Positions 33,288 to 43,223 are shown, counted from the stretch's first letter. The stretch: 64,000 bases of DNA from Sandaracinobacter neustonicus (GCF_006385875.1 NZ_VFSU01000034.1:124001-188000), one strand, 5' to 3'. Program-made: numbers and translations. Notes: generated by a model from the sequence alone, not told the origin.

Positions 33288-35236
33288 GCGCTCAGTCGCA
33301 CTTCGTGGTTGAACGGCAGGCGACCGAGGCTGCGCCGGGCCGTCTCGGCCTGCGATCCACTTGCTGCGACGGCCATGATCATCATCCCGCGCGTCGGATC
33401 GTCGACGACCTCCAGCTCGGGCAACAGCAGCCCGGCTTCGGAAAGCTCCGACAGTGCCGCTTCACGGATCGCGTGGCGTTTCAGCGCGGGCTTGAACACC
33501 TTGCCCACCGGCGTGAGCGGCATCTGATCGATGATGTGGATCGCCTTGGGCACAGCGGCGCGTTCGCTGATCTGCGCTTGCGCAAATTGCAGCAACTGGC
33601 TTTCGCTCGCCACCGCTCCCGGCTTCAGCTGGACATAGGCGACCGGCAACTCACCGACGCGGGGGTCTGGACGCCCGATCGCCGCAACGATCTGCACGGC
33701 GGGGTGGCGGTGCAGCGGTTCTTCGATCGCCGCCGGGTCGATATTGTGCCCGCCGCGGATGATCAGCTCTTTCTTCCGGCCCGTCAGCCAGAAATAGCCC
33801 TCCGCGTCCTGCCGTCCGAGATCGCCGCTGTTCAGCCACGTCCGGCCGTCCCCCGCGTCGATCCACAGGCCCGCGTTCTGCGCGTCGAGCCGATAACCAT
33901 TGAAGACGTTGGGGCCGCTGAGGACCAGCACCCCGACTTCGTCGACCGCGCAGTCACGGACATAGCCACCGGCCTCGTCCAGAATCACCGCTTTCATTCG
34001 CTGGCCGGGAAGGCTCAGGCCGATGGAGCCTGCCCGCCGTTCGCCGGCGGGCGGGTTGACGCTGGAAACGCAGGTGGCCTCAGTCAGGCCATAGCCCTCC
34101 AGAATCCTGAGGCCCGTAAGCGCCTCGAAATCCTGCATCAACTGCACCGGCATGGGCGCAGCACCGCACAGGCCATACTCAAGGCAATCGATGTTTCGCC
34201 CATCGATCGGCGTCTGCAAAAGCGAGGCGTAGAGCGTCGGCACGCCGCTGAAGAAGTTGATGCGATGCCGTTCGACGATCTCCCAGAAGCGCGGCACCAC
34301 GCCTTCGCCGCGATAGCCCTGCGGCGTCCCCAAGACGACATGCGCGCCCTGCGAGAAGGGGACGAGCCCTGTGACCATGACGCCGTTGACGTGAAACAGC
34401 GGCAAGCCACAGAAGACCGTCTTGCCGCGTCCGATCCCGTTGCCCATGAATCGCGCGATCGCCCGGGCATTGGCCGTTTCGGCACCGTGGCGTCGCATGG
34501 CGATCTTCGGCGCGCCCGTCGTTCCGCCGGTGCAGAAGAAAGAGGACGCGTCGGTCGCGGAGATCCGCCTGCCGCTGACCAGATGGTCGGCTGGCTGCTG
34601 TCGCGTCAGCGCACGGAAATCGTGAACCCGGACAGCGGACGGCACTGCGCCCCGCAAGCCTCCGGGGCCGCAGGCCTCGCGGATCGTGCGTCGTTGCAGG
34701 AGGCGCGCGCCGAACCCTTTCAGGCCTCTGACGCGGTCGGCCAGATTGACGAGCACGACGTGGCGCAACGTGGGCACGTTCGGTGCCACGGCCCGCACCT
34801 TGTCCCAAAGATCGACATCCGGAAACGGCGCAAGACTGACCAATATGGCCGCACCCGCCGCATTCAGGATGTCGGCGATCGCCTCGGGCTCCAGCAGCGG
34901 ATTGATCGCCAGGACAATGCCCGTGGCTTCCCCTCCCCAGAGCACGAAGTGCGTTTCGGGCAGATTGGGCAGGAGGAAGGCGATGACCGTGTCGCGCGTC
35001 GCCCCCAGCGCATGAAAGGCGTTCGCGGTCCGGCTGATCTCTGCCATCAGCTGCCGGTAGGTCCAGGTTTCCGGCCTTACATGGTCCTGCACTGTCAGGA
35101 AAAAGCTCAGCGCGGGCGCATCGGGATCGAGCGCCGCGCCCTGCCGCAGAAGATCATAGGTGCTTTGCGGCCATGCCGCAGGCGGGCCCTCGGCTTCGAT
35201 GGCCCGAACGTCATCGATGGACGCAACGCCCGTCAC
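33284..35236 (-). CDS. AMP-dependent acyl-CoA synthetase/ligase
   Basis: The 650-residue adenylate-forming enzyme has the ATP loop SSFFCTGGTTGAPKIAMR, the A5 motif EGYGLTEATC, the hinge aspartate in WLNSGDLGRQD and the C-terminal lysine region PLTPVGKVFKPALK. It activates a carboxylic acid with ATP and CoA. Given the neighbours, an aromatic or side-chain acid is likely. It overlaps both neighbouring genes by four bases. A C-terminal extension of about 70 residues follows the usual end and has no recognised domain. Confidence 0.88.
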   Translation of the reverse strand: MTGVASIDDVRAIEAEGPPAAWPQSTYDLLRQGAALDPDAPALSFFLTVQDHVRPETWTYRQLMAEISRTANAFHALGATRDTVIAFLLPNLPETHFVLWGGEATGIVLAINPLLEPEAIADILNAAGAAILVSLAPFPDVDLWDKVRAVAPNVPTLRHVVLVNLADRVRGLKGFGARLLQRRTIREACGPGGLRGAVPSAVRVHDFRALTRQQPADHLVSGRRISATDASSFFCTGGTTGAPKIAMRRHGAETANARAIARFMGNGIGRGKTVFCGLPLFHVNGVMVTGLVPFSQGAHVVLGTPQGYRGEGVVPRFWEIVERHRINFFSGVPTLYASLLQTPIDGRNIDCLEYGLCGAAPMPVQLMQDFEALTGLRILEGYGLTEATCVSSVNPPAGERRAGSIGLSLPGQRMKAVILDEAGGYVRDCAVDEVGVLVLSGPNVFNGYRLDAQNAGLWIDAGDGRTWLNSGDLGRQDAEGYFWLTGRKKELIIRGGHNIDPAAIEEPLHRHPAVQIVAAIGRPDPRVGELPVAYVQLKPGAVASESQLLQFAQAQISERAAVPKAIHIIDQMPLTPVGKVFKPALKRHAIREAALSELSEAGLLLPELEVVDDPTRGMMIMAVAASGSQAETARRSLGRLPFNHEVRLSA

Positions 35237-36192
35237 GCCTGTTCCTCCGCGACGATGCGATTGCGCTGGACGCCCAGATCGATGCGCCCGTCGGCGCTGC
35301 GGATCCGCGTCTCGACCACATCACCCGGCTGCAGATACTGGGTTCGCTTCGACTGGATTTTGAAGAAGGCTTTCCACTTCATCGCTTCCGGCAGCAGGGC
35401 GCCCAGACGCTGGCGGGCCGGCGACGGCACGGCCAGCGCACAACCGGCCGGAGTGCCCGTGGCCAGCAGGTCGCCCGTGGCGAAGTCGTGGACGGCGGAG
35501 AGTTCCGTCAGCGTCTCCTCGGGGCCGAACACCAGATTTCGGCTGTTATCCTGCTGGCGGACCTGGCCGTTGACGCACAACGTCAGTTCCAGATCCCCGA
35601 GGGTCGGCATGTCGTCGCGCTCGAACAGGCACAGGAACGGGCCGACCGGCCCGAAGGTGCGGAAGCTCTTGCCCTTGTGGAACTGCATTTCGGGGATCTG
35701 GATGTCGCGCGCGGAATAGTCGTTGACGATGACCGCGCCCGCGACGAAGTCGAACAGATTGTCCGGCGTTACTGTCACCGGGCCGCTGATGTCGCGCCGC
35801 AGGATCAGGCCCAGCTCCACTTCATAATCGAGGAAGCGGACCCGGCGGGGGCGCACGACGTCGGTGTCGGCCGGGACGATGCAGCTCGGGGCCTTGGTGA
35901 AGATCATGTTGTAGTGTTTGGTGTCCGGGTCGAGGCCGGATTCGATCATGTGCTGGCGGTAGTTGGCGCCCTGACAAACGAAGCGCTGGTTGCGCGTGAC
36001 GGGTGAGAGGATGGCCACCCGGTCGAGCGGGATGCGAGGCCCGTCCAGCGCTTTCAGCCCGTCCAGCGTCGTTCCGCGCAGGAAGTCTCCGGTCGTCTCG
36101 AAGTCCTGCGGCACGGGGATGATGTCCCGGCCGTCCACGACGCCCCAGCAGGTCTTTTGCTCAAACAGATACCGAACGATGGTGACGGCCAT
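35233..36192 (-). CDS. Fumarylacetoacetate hydrolase family protein
   Basis: The 319-residue protein has the FAH fold markers: LDYEVELGLI (metal-binding glutamates), NDYSARDIQ, GKSFRTFGPVGP and DLLATGTPAG. The family includes hydrolases of meta-cleavage products, hydratases and decarboxylases. Next to an extradiol dioxygenase it probably acts on the ring-fission product or a later intermediate. It overlaps the ligase gene by four bases and follows the dioxygenase gene after 33 bases. Confidence 0.88.
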   Translation of the reverse strand: MAVTIVRYLFEQKTCWGVVDGRDIIPVPQDFETTGDFLRGTTLDGLKALDGPRIPLDRVAILSPVTRNQRFVCQGANYRQHMIESGLDPDTKHYNMIFTKAPSCIVPADTDVVRPRRVRFLDYEVELGLILRRDISGPVTVTPDNLFDFVAGAVIVNDYSARDIQIPEMQFHKGKSFRTFGPVGPFLCLFERDDMPTLGDLELTLCVNGQVRQQDNSRNLVFGPEETLTELSAVHDFATGDLLATGTPAGCALAVPSPARQRLGALLPEAMKWKAFFKIQSKRTQYLQPGDVVETRIRSADGRIDLGVQRNRIVAEEQA

Positions 36193-36225
36193 AAGGTCTT
36201 TCCGTGTGAGAGAGGGGGATGGCCT

Positions 36226-37302
36226 TCAGCCGAACAGCCGGGCGAGCGTGATCAGCTTGCGGACCGACAGGTCGGGACTGCGGCGCACATTGCGGACGAG
36301 CGCGGCCACGGCGGGCAAATCCATTTTGGGCCGGGTGAAGCTGGCCGGCATCTTCTGGCCCCACTGGGACATCGCCTCGCGCGTCGCCGGGTGGAAGCCG
36401 GTCGGCCTGTCGCTGGTGAACAGGTCGCCGTCGCAATAATGCTCGTGCTTGTCGCCCCACGCATCTTGCCAATAATCGAAGATCTGGCTGCCAAGGATGT
36501 GGCGGCCAACGCCCCAGGCGTGCCGCCAGCCCCGCTCGTGGAGCACCCGCTGGCCCATGCCGATGGCGTCGGTATCCACGACTTCAAAGGCACTGTGGCT
36601 GTAAAGCGGCGCGAACCCCTGCGCGAGCGCCAGCGTGTGGTGATCGGCCGGCTGATCACCGAGATCGAGCCGCAGGAACGCCACCGCCGGTGAACCGTCC
36701 GGCAACAGCAGCACGTCGCTTGGTATCAGGCCCAGATGCGCGCAATACCAACCGCTTGTCTGCTGGTAATCAGCGACCTCAAGCACGACATGCCCCAACC
36801 GCAGCACCTCCGGCGGCTGGACCGGCGGCCTTTGCGTCTGATCGATACGGACTGCCTCGCCGTTGAAATTCAGCGGCAGGGGGTTGCGATGGGCCAGAGC
36901 CGGTTCCAGTGCCTGCCCATGCACGACCTCGACCCGAAAGCCAGACGGGTCGGTCAGGACGACCCGTCGCCCACCGGCCGGGTCCGGTATCGGCTCCACC
37001 GCCGAAGCGCCCGGAACCGTGTCCGCCAGAAGCCGGAGCTGGTCGCTCGAACTGACTTCGAACCCGAAACCTATGAACCGCGCCGTGCGGCCGCGCTGCA
37101 GGCGGTAGCAATAGGGTGCCTGCATGGCACCCCGCAGCAGGACCATTTCCTCGCTTCGAAAACAGACTTGCAGTCCGAAATCGACGAGGAATCGGACGGC
37201 CCGATCGAGATCCGGGCGCTCGAAGATCAAAAACGCCAGCCGCTCGGCCTTCACCGTCGGGGACGGATGCCGCACGGGCTGGGCAGTTGTCATCTCAATC
37301 AT
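36226..37302 (-). CDS. VOC-family extradiol ring-cleavage dioxygenase
   Basis: The protein of about 358 residues has two vicinal-oxygen-chelate modules. The C-terminal one holds the three expected iron ligands of type I extradiol dioxygenases: histidine in RLGHVVLEVADY, histidine in LYSHSAFEVVD and glutamate in HEHYCDGDLF. It is predicted to cleave a catechol ring next to the diol. Two ATGs (37302, 37293) are possible starts; the frame is open further to 37383 but has no ribosome site there. It is the first gene of the operon with hydrolase, ligase, SDR and hydroxylase. Confidence 0.85.
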   Translation of the reverse strand: MIEMTTAQPVRHPSPTVKAERLAFLIFERPDLDRAVRFLVDFGLQVCFRSEEMVLLRGAMQAPYCYRLQRGRTARFIGFGFEVSSSDQLRLLADTVPGASAVEPIPDPAGGRRVVLTDPSGFRVEVVHGQALEPALAHRNPLPLNFNGEAVRIDQTQRPPVQPPEVLRLGHVVLEVADYQQTSGWYCAHLGLIPSDVLLLPDGSPAVAFLRLDLGDQPADHHTLALAQGFAPLYSHSAFEVVDTDAIGMGQRVLHERGWRHAWGVGRHILGSQIFDYWQDAWGDKHEHYCDGDLFTSDRPTGFHPATREAMSQWGQKMPASFTRPKMDLPAVAALVRNVRRSPDLSVRKLITLARLFG

Positions 37303-37381
37303 GGTTTCGACGCCATCGGCAAGCCGACGCCAACCCTTCCTCTGTTCGACAGTCGATCTGATGATCGATATTAATTTGAAC

Positions 37382-37397
37382 ATATATGATCAAATAT
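37382..37397. promoter_or_regulatory. TGATCA-centred palindrome upstream of dioxygenase operon
   Basis: ATATATGATCAAATAT is palindromic except for one position in each arm and resembles the site at 30186-30203 between the sulfatase and TetR genes. It sits about 80 bases upstream of the dioxygenase start. A common regulator, most simply the TetR protein, could bind both. Confidence 0.5.
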
Positions 37398-37538
37398 TCT
37401 CATAATGTCCAGATTATTTGGTCAAACCGGCAGGGATTTGAGCACCTGCGGCTGTGGGAGGTGCACGACGACGCGCGTCAGGTCGCGCCGAGACCGGCCA
37501 ATCAGCCCCCTCGAAGGGGCCACGCATTGATCGATAAG

Positions 37539-37558
37539 ATTGGACATTTATGTCCAAT
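37539..37558. promoter_or_regulatory. 20-bp perfect palindrome upstream of exported amidohydrolase
   Basis: ATTGGACAT (37539-37547) and ATGTCCAAT (37550-37558) form a perfect inverted repeat around TT. The same TGGACAT core appears on the minus strand near 37404-37410. The whole 378-bp spacer 37303-37680 is AT-rich and divergent, and holds no gene. The palindrome is a strong operator candidate for a second regulator. Confidence 0.55.
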
Positions 37559-37680
37559 ACAATCATTAAATGTTTAATGCGTATCATCTGGCACGTCCAC
37601 GGAAAGTGGGTTGCAGGGCCTGCGAACTGTCGGAAATCAAAGCGCAGGCCTGCAACGAGGCGGTCGCGAAGGAGGCCTCC

Positions 37681-39258
37681 ATGCGTCGGATCGTTAAGGT
37701 GATCATTTCGGTCGGCGGGGTGCTGACCCTCGCCGTTGGGGCCGCGGTTGCCATCGCTTACTGGCCGAGCCCCTTGCCGCCGCCCCAACGGGTCGCGGCA
37801 GCCCCGCCGCTCCGCATCGACAACGTCACGGTCGTCGACGTCGAAACAGGTGGCCTCACGCCTCACAGATCAATCCTGATCGTGAACGGCAAGATCGCCC
37901 GGATCGCCGGAGTCGATCAGATCGGCGAAGTCCCGGGCGTGCGCCGGATCGACGCCGCGGGGCAGTATGTCGTGCCCGGCTACAACAACATGCACAGCCA
38001 TATCCTTGGCGCTGACCATCCCGGTGCGGGGCTCGCCCTGATGTTGGCCGAAGGCGTGACGGGCTTTCGCCAGATGAGCGGTTCGGAACGCCTGTTGAAG
38101 CTGCGCCGGGAAGGCCGGCTGCCGCTGAACGAAAACACCCCGGAACTGCTGGAGACGCCCGGCGATCTCGTGATGCCGCTGAACATCGCATCCACCGCCG
38201 ACGCCGGGGCGCTCGTCACGTCGCAGAAGCGCCAGGGAGCCGACTTCATCAAGGTCGGCGCCACGACTCCGCCCTTGCTCTACGCGATTTTGTCAGCCGC
38301 GCGAAAGCAGGGCATCCCGGTCGTCGGCCATCTTCCTGAAGGCATTGATCCCGTTCTCGCCTCGCGAAACGGCATTCACTCGATCGAACATCTGGGCCCC
38401 GGCGACACGATGTGGATCGGCTGTTCCGAGAAAAAGGTAGCGCTGATGGAGGAGGCCGAGCGTCATCCCTCGGTGCCGGCCCCGCCCTTCCCGATACCGG
38501 AATTCGCACAAAAACTGCTGGAACCGCTGGTATCGCGGGTGATGGCGCGCCGCCTTCTCAACCCGGCGGCGTTCGAAAAGGAAGAGGATGTTCGCCGCCT
38601 GCAGGCCGCCTTCGACAGCTATGATCCACAGCAATGCCGCGCGCTGGCGCAGGAACTCGCGCGCAACGGCACCTGGATGGTCCCGACCCTCGTCAGGTTG
38701 CGGACCCAGTATCTGCAGGATTTGCCTGAGTATCGCATCGATCCTGCGATTCCCTATCTGGAACCAAGGGCCTATCACGCATGGACCGAAGTGGCTGACA
38801 TCTTCGCGGCGCTGCCGGAAAGCTCGCGCCAGACCTTTCGGGAGGGCTATGGCCGAAGCCTGGCCCTGACGGCGCTGCTGGCGGACGAGGGGGTCCCGAT
38901 GATGACCGGAACCGACGGCAGCTATCAAACGCCCGGCCTGAGCATGGGGCAGGAGTTTCGGGAACTCGCCCGGGCGGGGCTGTCGCCGCTGAAGATACTT
39001 CAGATGACCACGCGCGATCCGGCCCGGTTTCTGGGCCGGACCGAAACCATGGGCAGCGTCGCGGTCGGCAAAAACGCCGATCTGGTTCTCCTGTCCGAAA
39101 ACCCGCTGTCGGATGTTTCCAACTTCGAACGCATCACCGGGGTGGTGCGGTCCGGCCACTACCATTCACAGGAAGAACTGGCGCTGATGCGGCGTCGCTC
39201 CTTTCAGTTTGCGCAGAGTGCTGCACCACTTCTGCACAACTTCTCAATTCGTTCCTGA
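37681..39258 (+). CDS. Exported amidohydrolase
   Basis: The 525-residue protein starts at an ATG with AGGAGG close upstream. An N-terminal signal or anchor (VKVIISVGGVLTLAVGAAVA) is followed by an amidohydrolase-1 domain: YVVPGYNNMHSH for the first metal site, DFIKVG, VVGHLPEG, HSIEHLG, MTGTDGSY and the C-terminal GSVAVGKNADLVLL. It would act in the periplasm on an amide, lactone or ester-like bond. It diverges from the dioxygenase operon and may supply its substrate; the substrate itself is unknown. Confidence 0.85.
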   Translation: MRRIVKVIISVGGVLTLAVGAAVAIAYWPSPLPPPQRVAAAPPLRIDNVTVVDVETGGLTPHRSILIVNGKIARIAGVDQIGEVPGVRRIDAAGQYVVPGYNNMHSHILGADHPGAGLALMLAEGVTGFRQMSGSERLLKLRREGRLPLNENTPELLETPGDLVMPLNIASTADAGALVTSQKRQGADFIKVGATTPPLLYAILSAARKQGIPVVGHLPEGIDPVLASRNGIHSIEHLGPGDTMWIGCSEKKVALMEEAERHPSVPAPPFPIPEFAQKLLEPLVSRVMARRLLNPAAFEKEEDVRRLQAAFDSYDPQQCRALAQELARNGTWMVPTLVRLRTQYLQDLPEYRIDPAIPYLEPRAYHAWTEVADIFAALPESSRQTFREGYGRSLALTALLADEGVPMMTGTDGSYQTPGLSMGQEFRELARAGLSPLKILQMTTRDPARFLGRTETMGSVAVGKNADLVLLSENPLSDVSNFERITGVVRSGHYHSQEELALMRRRSFQFAQSAAPLLHNFSIRS

Positions 39259-39322
39259 CAACAGCCGCGCCACCGCTTGAAGCCGGGCGCGCAAGGTTCT
39301 CCGACAACTTCGGGGAAACCGC

Positions 39323-40900
39323 ATGACTTCGAAAACCTCTACCCACAGCTTCATCGCCAAGGCCGTCGGTGCCCTGCTGCTGGTGCTGCTCGCAGACTGG
39401 CTCGTTTACGGGAACATCATCACCCCGGCCTTCGGCATCTTCGCTCTGGGTTGGGCGGCCGCCATTGCCATCCTCCACAAGCGTTTCCTGAATCGCTGGC
39501 TCATCGGCATGGCCGCCGCCTTCGCCCTGCTGCTCATTGAGGATCCGAGCCTGCTGGCCTGGCTGCTGTTCGGAATCATGCTTGCCGCCGGAGTCATGCT
39601 TCCCCGCATGCGTCGCTTCGACGACGCCTGGTCATGGCTCCTGCGCCTGCTCCTCGTCGGGGTGCTTGCCCTCGCCGGACCCTTCAGGGACCTTCACCTG
39701 CTTGGCCGGTTGCAACGCCGTCAGCCGGGCCGCCAATGGTCCGACTGGGTTGCCCTGCTGGCTCTCCCGCTGGGCGGTGGTGCCCTCTTCCTGTGGTTTT
39801 TCAGCGAAGCCAACCCGCTGATCGGGCGGGCGCTCGGCCATCTTCACCTTAGCTGGCCGAATTTCGACACAGTCTTGCGTTTCCTTTTTTGGGCGCTGGT
39901 TTTCACCATGGTCTGGGCCATCATCCGCCCCGCCCGTTTTCATCTCACGATGCGCAGCGCCGACGCGGCCATTGCCCGGGCCCTGCCGGGAATCTCGGTC
40001 GGTTCCGTTACCCTCTCGCTCCTCGTCTTCAACGCCCTCTTCGCGCTGCAGAACGGCCTCGATCTCGTCTTCCTCTGGAGCGGCGCTCCGCTCCCGGCCG
40101 ATGTGACACTCGCCGACTATGCCCATCGCGGTGCCTACCTCCTGATCGCAACGGCTCTCCTGGCCGGGCTGTTCGTGCTCGTCGCGCTTCGTCCCGGAAC
40201 CCCGATGGCGCAGAACCCGCGCCTCAGGGCACTTGTCTCGCTGTGGATTGCCCAGAACATCCTTCTCGTCGCATCCTCGATGTTGCGCACCATCGATTAT
40301 GTTCAGGCCTATTCCCTCACCGTCCTCCGCCTCTCGGCGCTGCTCTGGATGCTGCTCGTGGCGATCGGCCTGTTGCTGATATGCCTGCGCCTGCTCGGCA
40401 GCCGCAGCACCGGCTGGCTCATCAACGCCAACGCGCTGGCCGCCGGCCTGCTACTCTGCATCTGCAGCATCGTCGATCTCGGTGAAGTCGCTGCCCGCTG
40501 GAATGTCCGGCACGCCCGTGAAGCCGGCGGCAGCGGACCGTGGCTGGACCTTTGCTACCTCAACCGCCTCGGCCCCTCGGCCCTTCGCCCCCTCACCGAA
40601 CTGGCGCTGACCACCCGCGACGACGCCTTCGGCAACCGCGTCCGCTTTGTCCGGCAAAAGGTTCTCGAGCAGACGCTCGACAATCAGAAGCAGGTCAGTT
40701 GGTCGTGGCGGAATCAGCGCCGACTGGCCCGGGCAGGCAGTGCCACGATCCCCGCCGCACGCCCCGTGCCAGCCGGTGCCTTCCGTGCCTGCGATGGCGC
40801 GATCATCTTTCCCACCCCCAGAGAGACTGCGCCACCAATCCCCACGCCCACCCGGAATCCGCCTCCAAATCTTCCGTTGACGAACGAACCCGCGCGATGA
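39323..40900 (+). CDS. Polytopic membrane protein, DUF4153/DUF4173-like
   Basis: The 525-residue protein has about ten to twelve hydrophobic segments through residue 440 (for example VGALLLVLLADWLVYG, LLRLLLVGVLALAGPF and LLVAIGLLLICLRLLG), then a soluble proline-rich tail. The pattern RGAYLLIATALLAGLFVL and the region around NARN/YNRLGP-type motifs resemble DUF4153/DUF4173 proteins, whose function is unknown. Its stop overlaps the response-regulator start by four bases (ATGA), so it belongs to the same operon as the two-component system and may be its signal partner. Confidence 0.75.
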   Translation: MTSKTSTHSFIAKAVGALLLVLLADWLVYGNIITPAFGIFALGWAAAIAILHKRFLNRWLIGMAAAFALLLIEDPSLLAWLLFGIMLAAGVMLPRMRRFDDAWSWLLRLLLVGVLALAGPFRDLHLLGRLQRRQPGRQWSDWVALLALPLGGGALFLWFFSEANPLIGRALGHLHLSWPNFDTVLRFLFWALVFTMVWAIIRPARFHLTMRSADAAIARALPGISVGSVTLSLLVFNALFALQNGLDLVFLWSGAPLPADVTLADYAHRGAYLLIATALLAGLFVLVALRPGTPMAQNPRLRALVSLWIAQNILLVASSMLRTIDYVQAYSLTVLRLSALLWMLLVAIGLLLICLRLLGSRSTGWLINANALAAGLLLCICSIVDLGEVAARWNVRHAREAGGSGPWLDLCYLNRLGPSALRPLTELALTTRDDAFGNRVRFVRQKVLEQTLDNQKQVSWSWRNQRRLARAGSATIPAARPVPAGAFRACDGAIIFPTPRETAPPIPTPTRNPPPNLPLTNEPAR

Positions 40901-41619
40901 TTCAGTGCCCCATGCCTCGCACCATCCTGATTGCCGACGACGATCCGCACATTCGCGAGCTGCTGGTCTTTGCGTTCAGGAAGGCCGGTCTGGACACGGT
41001 GGAAGCAGCCGATGGCGAGGTGGCGCTGGAAACCGCCGCTGCCACGCCGCCCGATCTGATCGTCCTCGATATCAACATGCCCCGCATGGACGGGCTGGAA
41101 GTCTGCCGCCGGTTGCGCGCGCTGGGCGATGTGCCGATCCTCTTCCTGTCGGCCCGCGACGACGAGATCGACCGCGTGCTCGGCATCGAACTGGGCGCGG
41201 ACGATTATGTGGTGAAACCCTTCAGCCCGCGCGAGGTCGTTGCCCGCTCAATGGCGATCCTGCGCCGCACCGGCGGCTCCCCGCCAAAAGTGCAGGCCGC
41301 GGGTTCGGTCGCCCACGGCCGCCTCGGCCTCACGCTCGACGCGTGGGAAGCCGCGTGGGACGGTGTGCCGGTCCCGGTGACCGTCAGCGAATTCGGAATC
41401 CTCCGCGCGCTGATCGTGATGCCCAACCGCATCTTCAGCCGCGACGCGATCATCGCCAGCCTGCGCGGACCCGGCTTCGCCGTCACCGACCGCACGATAG
41501 ACAGCCACGTCCGCAACCTGCGCGCCAAGTTCGCGGCGCTCGGCGGCACTGACATCATCGAGACGCGCGCCGGAATCGGCTATCGGCTGGGTGCCTGCAA
41601 GGGCAGCGGCTGCGCTTGA
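40897..41619 (+). CDS. OmpR-family response regulator
   Basis: The 240-residue protein has a receiver domain with acidic triad ADDDPH (14-16), phosphoacceptor D58 in LIVLDINMP, and the switch lysine in VVKPFSPRE. The C-terminal winged helix (TDRTIDSHVRNLRAKF, IETRAGIGYRL) binds DNA. The start at 40897 overlaps the membrane-protein gene; an ATG at 40912 is also possible. The kinase gene begins inside its stop codon (TTGA). Confidence 0.93.
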   Translation: MIQCPMPRTILIADDDPHIRELLVFAFRKAGLDTVEAADGEVALETAAATPPDLIVLDINMPRMDGLEVCRRLRALGDVPILFLSARDDEIDRVLGIELGADDYVVKPFSPREVVARSMAILRRTGGSPPKVQAAGSVAHGRLGLTLDAWEAAWDGVPVPVTVSEFGILRALIVMPNRIFSRDAIIASLRGPGFAVTDRTIDSHVRNLRAKFAALGGTDIIETRAGIGYRLGACKGSGCA

Positions 41620-43223
41620 TCGGTCGGCTGAAAGCCATCGTCAGGCGCCATTGGCCGGCGCTGCACCTGCGCACCATCCTGTTCGCAACGTTGCTGCTGG
41701 TGGCGGCACTCCCCGGCTTCGGCGCGCTGTTCCTGCGCGTTTATGAGAACACCGTCGTCCGCCAGACCGAAGCGGAACTGGTCAGCCAGGGGGCAGCGCT
41801 TGCGGCAACAGCCGCGCAACTCTGGCCCGGACGACAACAGCCGGTCGGCCAGCAAGCGGGCTATGCGCCCGAACCCCCGGCCATCGATCTCAGCAGCGCG
41901 GTCCAGCTGCCGGAACGGCCGGCAAGCGTCCCGGCCGCCCGACCCGCCGATCCGGCGGCCGAGACTGTCGCGGCAATGCTGCAGCCTGTGATGGCGGAAA
42001 CAGCCCGCACAACGCTCGCATCACTCAGGCTGATCGACCGCTCCGGTGTCGTCGTCGGCGGCCCTGAAGCCGGGCGGCAACTCGTCGGCGTCGTCGAACT
42101 GCAGGCGGCGCTCGGCGGCCGGCCCTCTACCGTGCTTCGGCGCAACGGTGCCTATAGCCCACGCTATTCGATGGAATGGCTGAGCCGCGCGGCCGCCGTC
42201 CGCCTGCATCATGCCCGGCCGGTGATCGTGGATGGAAAAGTTGCCGGTGCCATCCTTCTCTCGCGCTCGCCCCGCGCGCTGTTCCGCGGCATCTACGAGG
42301 ATCGTGGCAAGATCGCCCTCGGCGTTGCCCTCATTTTCAGTGCGCTGGTCGTGCTGGCAGGCTTGCTCTCGCGGGGCATTGCGCGGCCGATCGACAGGCT
42401 GGCGTCCGCCACAAGATCGGTCGCGGCCGGTGGCGGAGACGTGCCCGAACCGCCTGCAACCGCGGCAATCGAAATCCGCGACCTCTACCGCAACTTCGCC
42501 CAGATGGCCGAAGCCATCGGCCACCGCTCGCGCTACCTGCGCGATTTCGCCACTGCGGTCAGCCACGAGTTCAAGACACCGCTCACCTCCATTCGCGGCA
42601 GCGTCGAACTGCTGCAGGACCATGGCGACATGAGTGAGGCCGAGCGAGTGCGCTTTCTTGCCAACATCGCGGCAGATGCCAACCGGCTGAACCTGCTTGT
42701 CAGTCGCCTCCTCGATCTCGCCCGCGCCGATATGCAGCCCGCACGCGACGAGCGCGCCGACCTGCGCACGATTCTGCGACAATCGGCCGATTCGCTCAGT
42801 TCCGAAGGTTTCACTGTCGAGATGTCGGGGTTCGATGCCGCAGTTCCGGTCATCTGCCCCGCTGCAAGCCTCGAAACGATCGCCACCATCCTCATCGACA
42901 ACGCCCGCCTCGCGGGTGCCTCGCGCGTCCGTTTCTCCCATGCGTCCCCCAAAGCCGAACAGGTCGAACTGATCTGCGACGACAACGGCCCGGGCATCCC
43001 CGAGGCCGACAGGCAACGGGTGTTCGAGCCCTTCTTTACCAGCAGGCGGGCAGGCGGCGGCACTGGCCTTGGCCTGCCCATCGCCCGCTCCTTGCTCGAA
43101 GCAGCGAGCGCCTCGATCCGGCTCGAGCCCATGGCAACCGGCAGCCGTTTCGTGATCGTCCTGCGCAGTGGCCTGCTTCAAAGAGCGCCGGCGCAAGGGG
43201 ACCAAGTGGGCCGGCGCGCTTGA
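41616..43223 (+). CDS. Sensor histidine kinase with altered C-terminus
   Basis: The 535-residue kinase has two membrane segments ([20 protein letters not shown] and [20 protein letters not shown]) around a periplasmic domain of about 200 residues, a HAMP-like linker, the H-box [15 protein letters not shown] (H317), and ATPase motifs [17 protein letters not shown] and [11 protein letters not shown]. The last 18 residues after FVIVLR are read from DNA that encodes part of DnaK in another frame, so the natural C-terminus was probably replaced. The TTG start overlaps the regulator stop by four bases. Confidence 0.9.
   Translation: MIGRLKAIVRRHWPALHLRTILFATLLLVAALPGFGALFLRVYENTVVRQTEAELVSQGAALAATAAQLWPGRQQPVGQQAGYAPEPPAIDLSSAVQLPERPASVPAARPADPAAETVAAMLQPVMAETARTTLASLRLIDRSGVVVGGPEAGRQLVGVVELQAALGGRPSTVLRRNGAYSPRYSMEWLSRAAAVRLHHARPVIVDGKVAGAILLSRSPRALFRGIYEDRGKIALGVALIFSALVVLAGLLSRGIARPIDRLASATRSVAAGGGDVPEPPATAAIEIRDLYRNFAQMAEAIGHRSRYLRDFATAVSHEFKTPLTSIRGSVELLQDHGDMSEAERVRFLANIAADANRLNLLVSRLLDLARADMQPARDERADLRTILRQSADSLSSEGFTVEMSGFDAAVPVICPAASLETIATILIDNARLAGASRVRFSHASPKAEQVELICDDNGPGIPEADRQRVFEPFFTSRRAGGGTGLGLPIARSLLEAASASIRLEPMATGSRFVIVLRSGLLQRAPAQGDQVGRRA

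Noticed and set aside
33305-35719. Plus-strand frame of 804 codons
   Set aside because: It is antisense to the acyl ligase and FAH genes, whose motifs are intact; no domain is seen in the plus-strand product.
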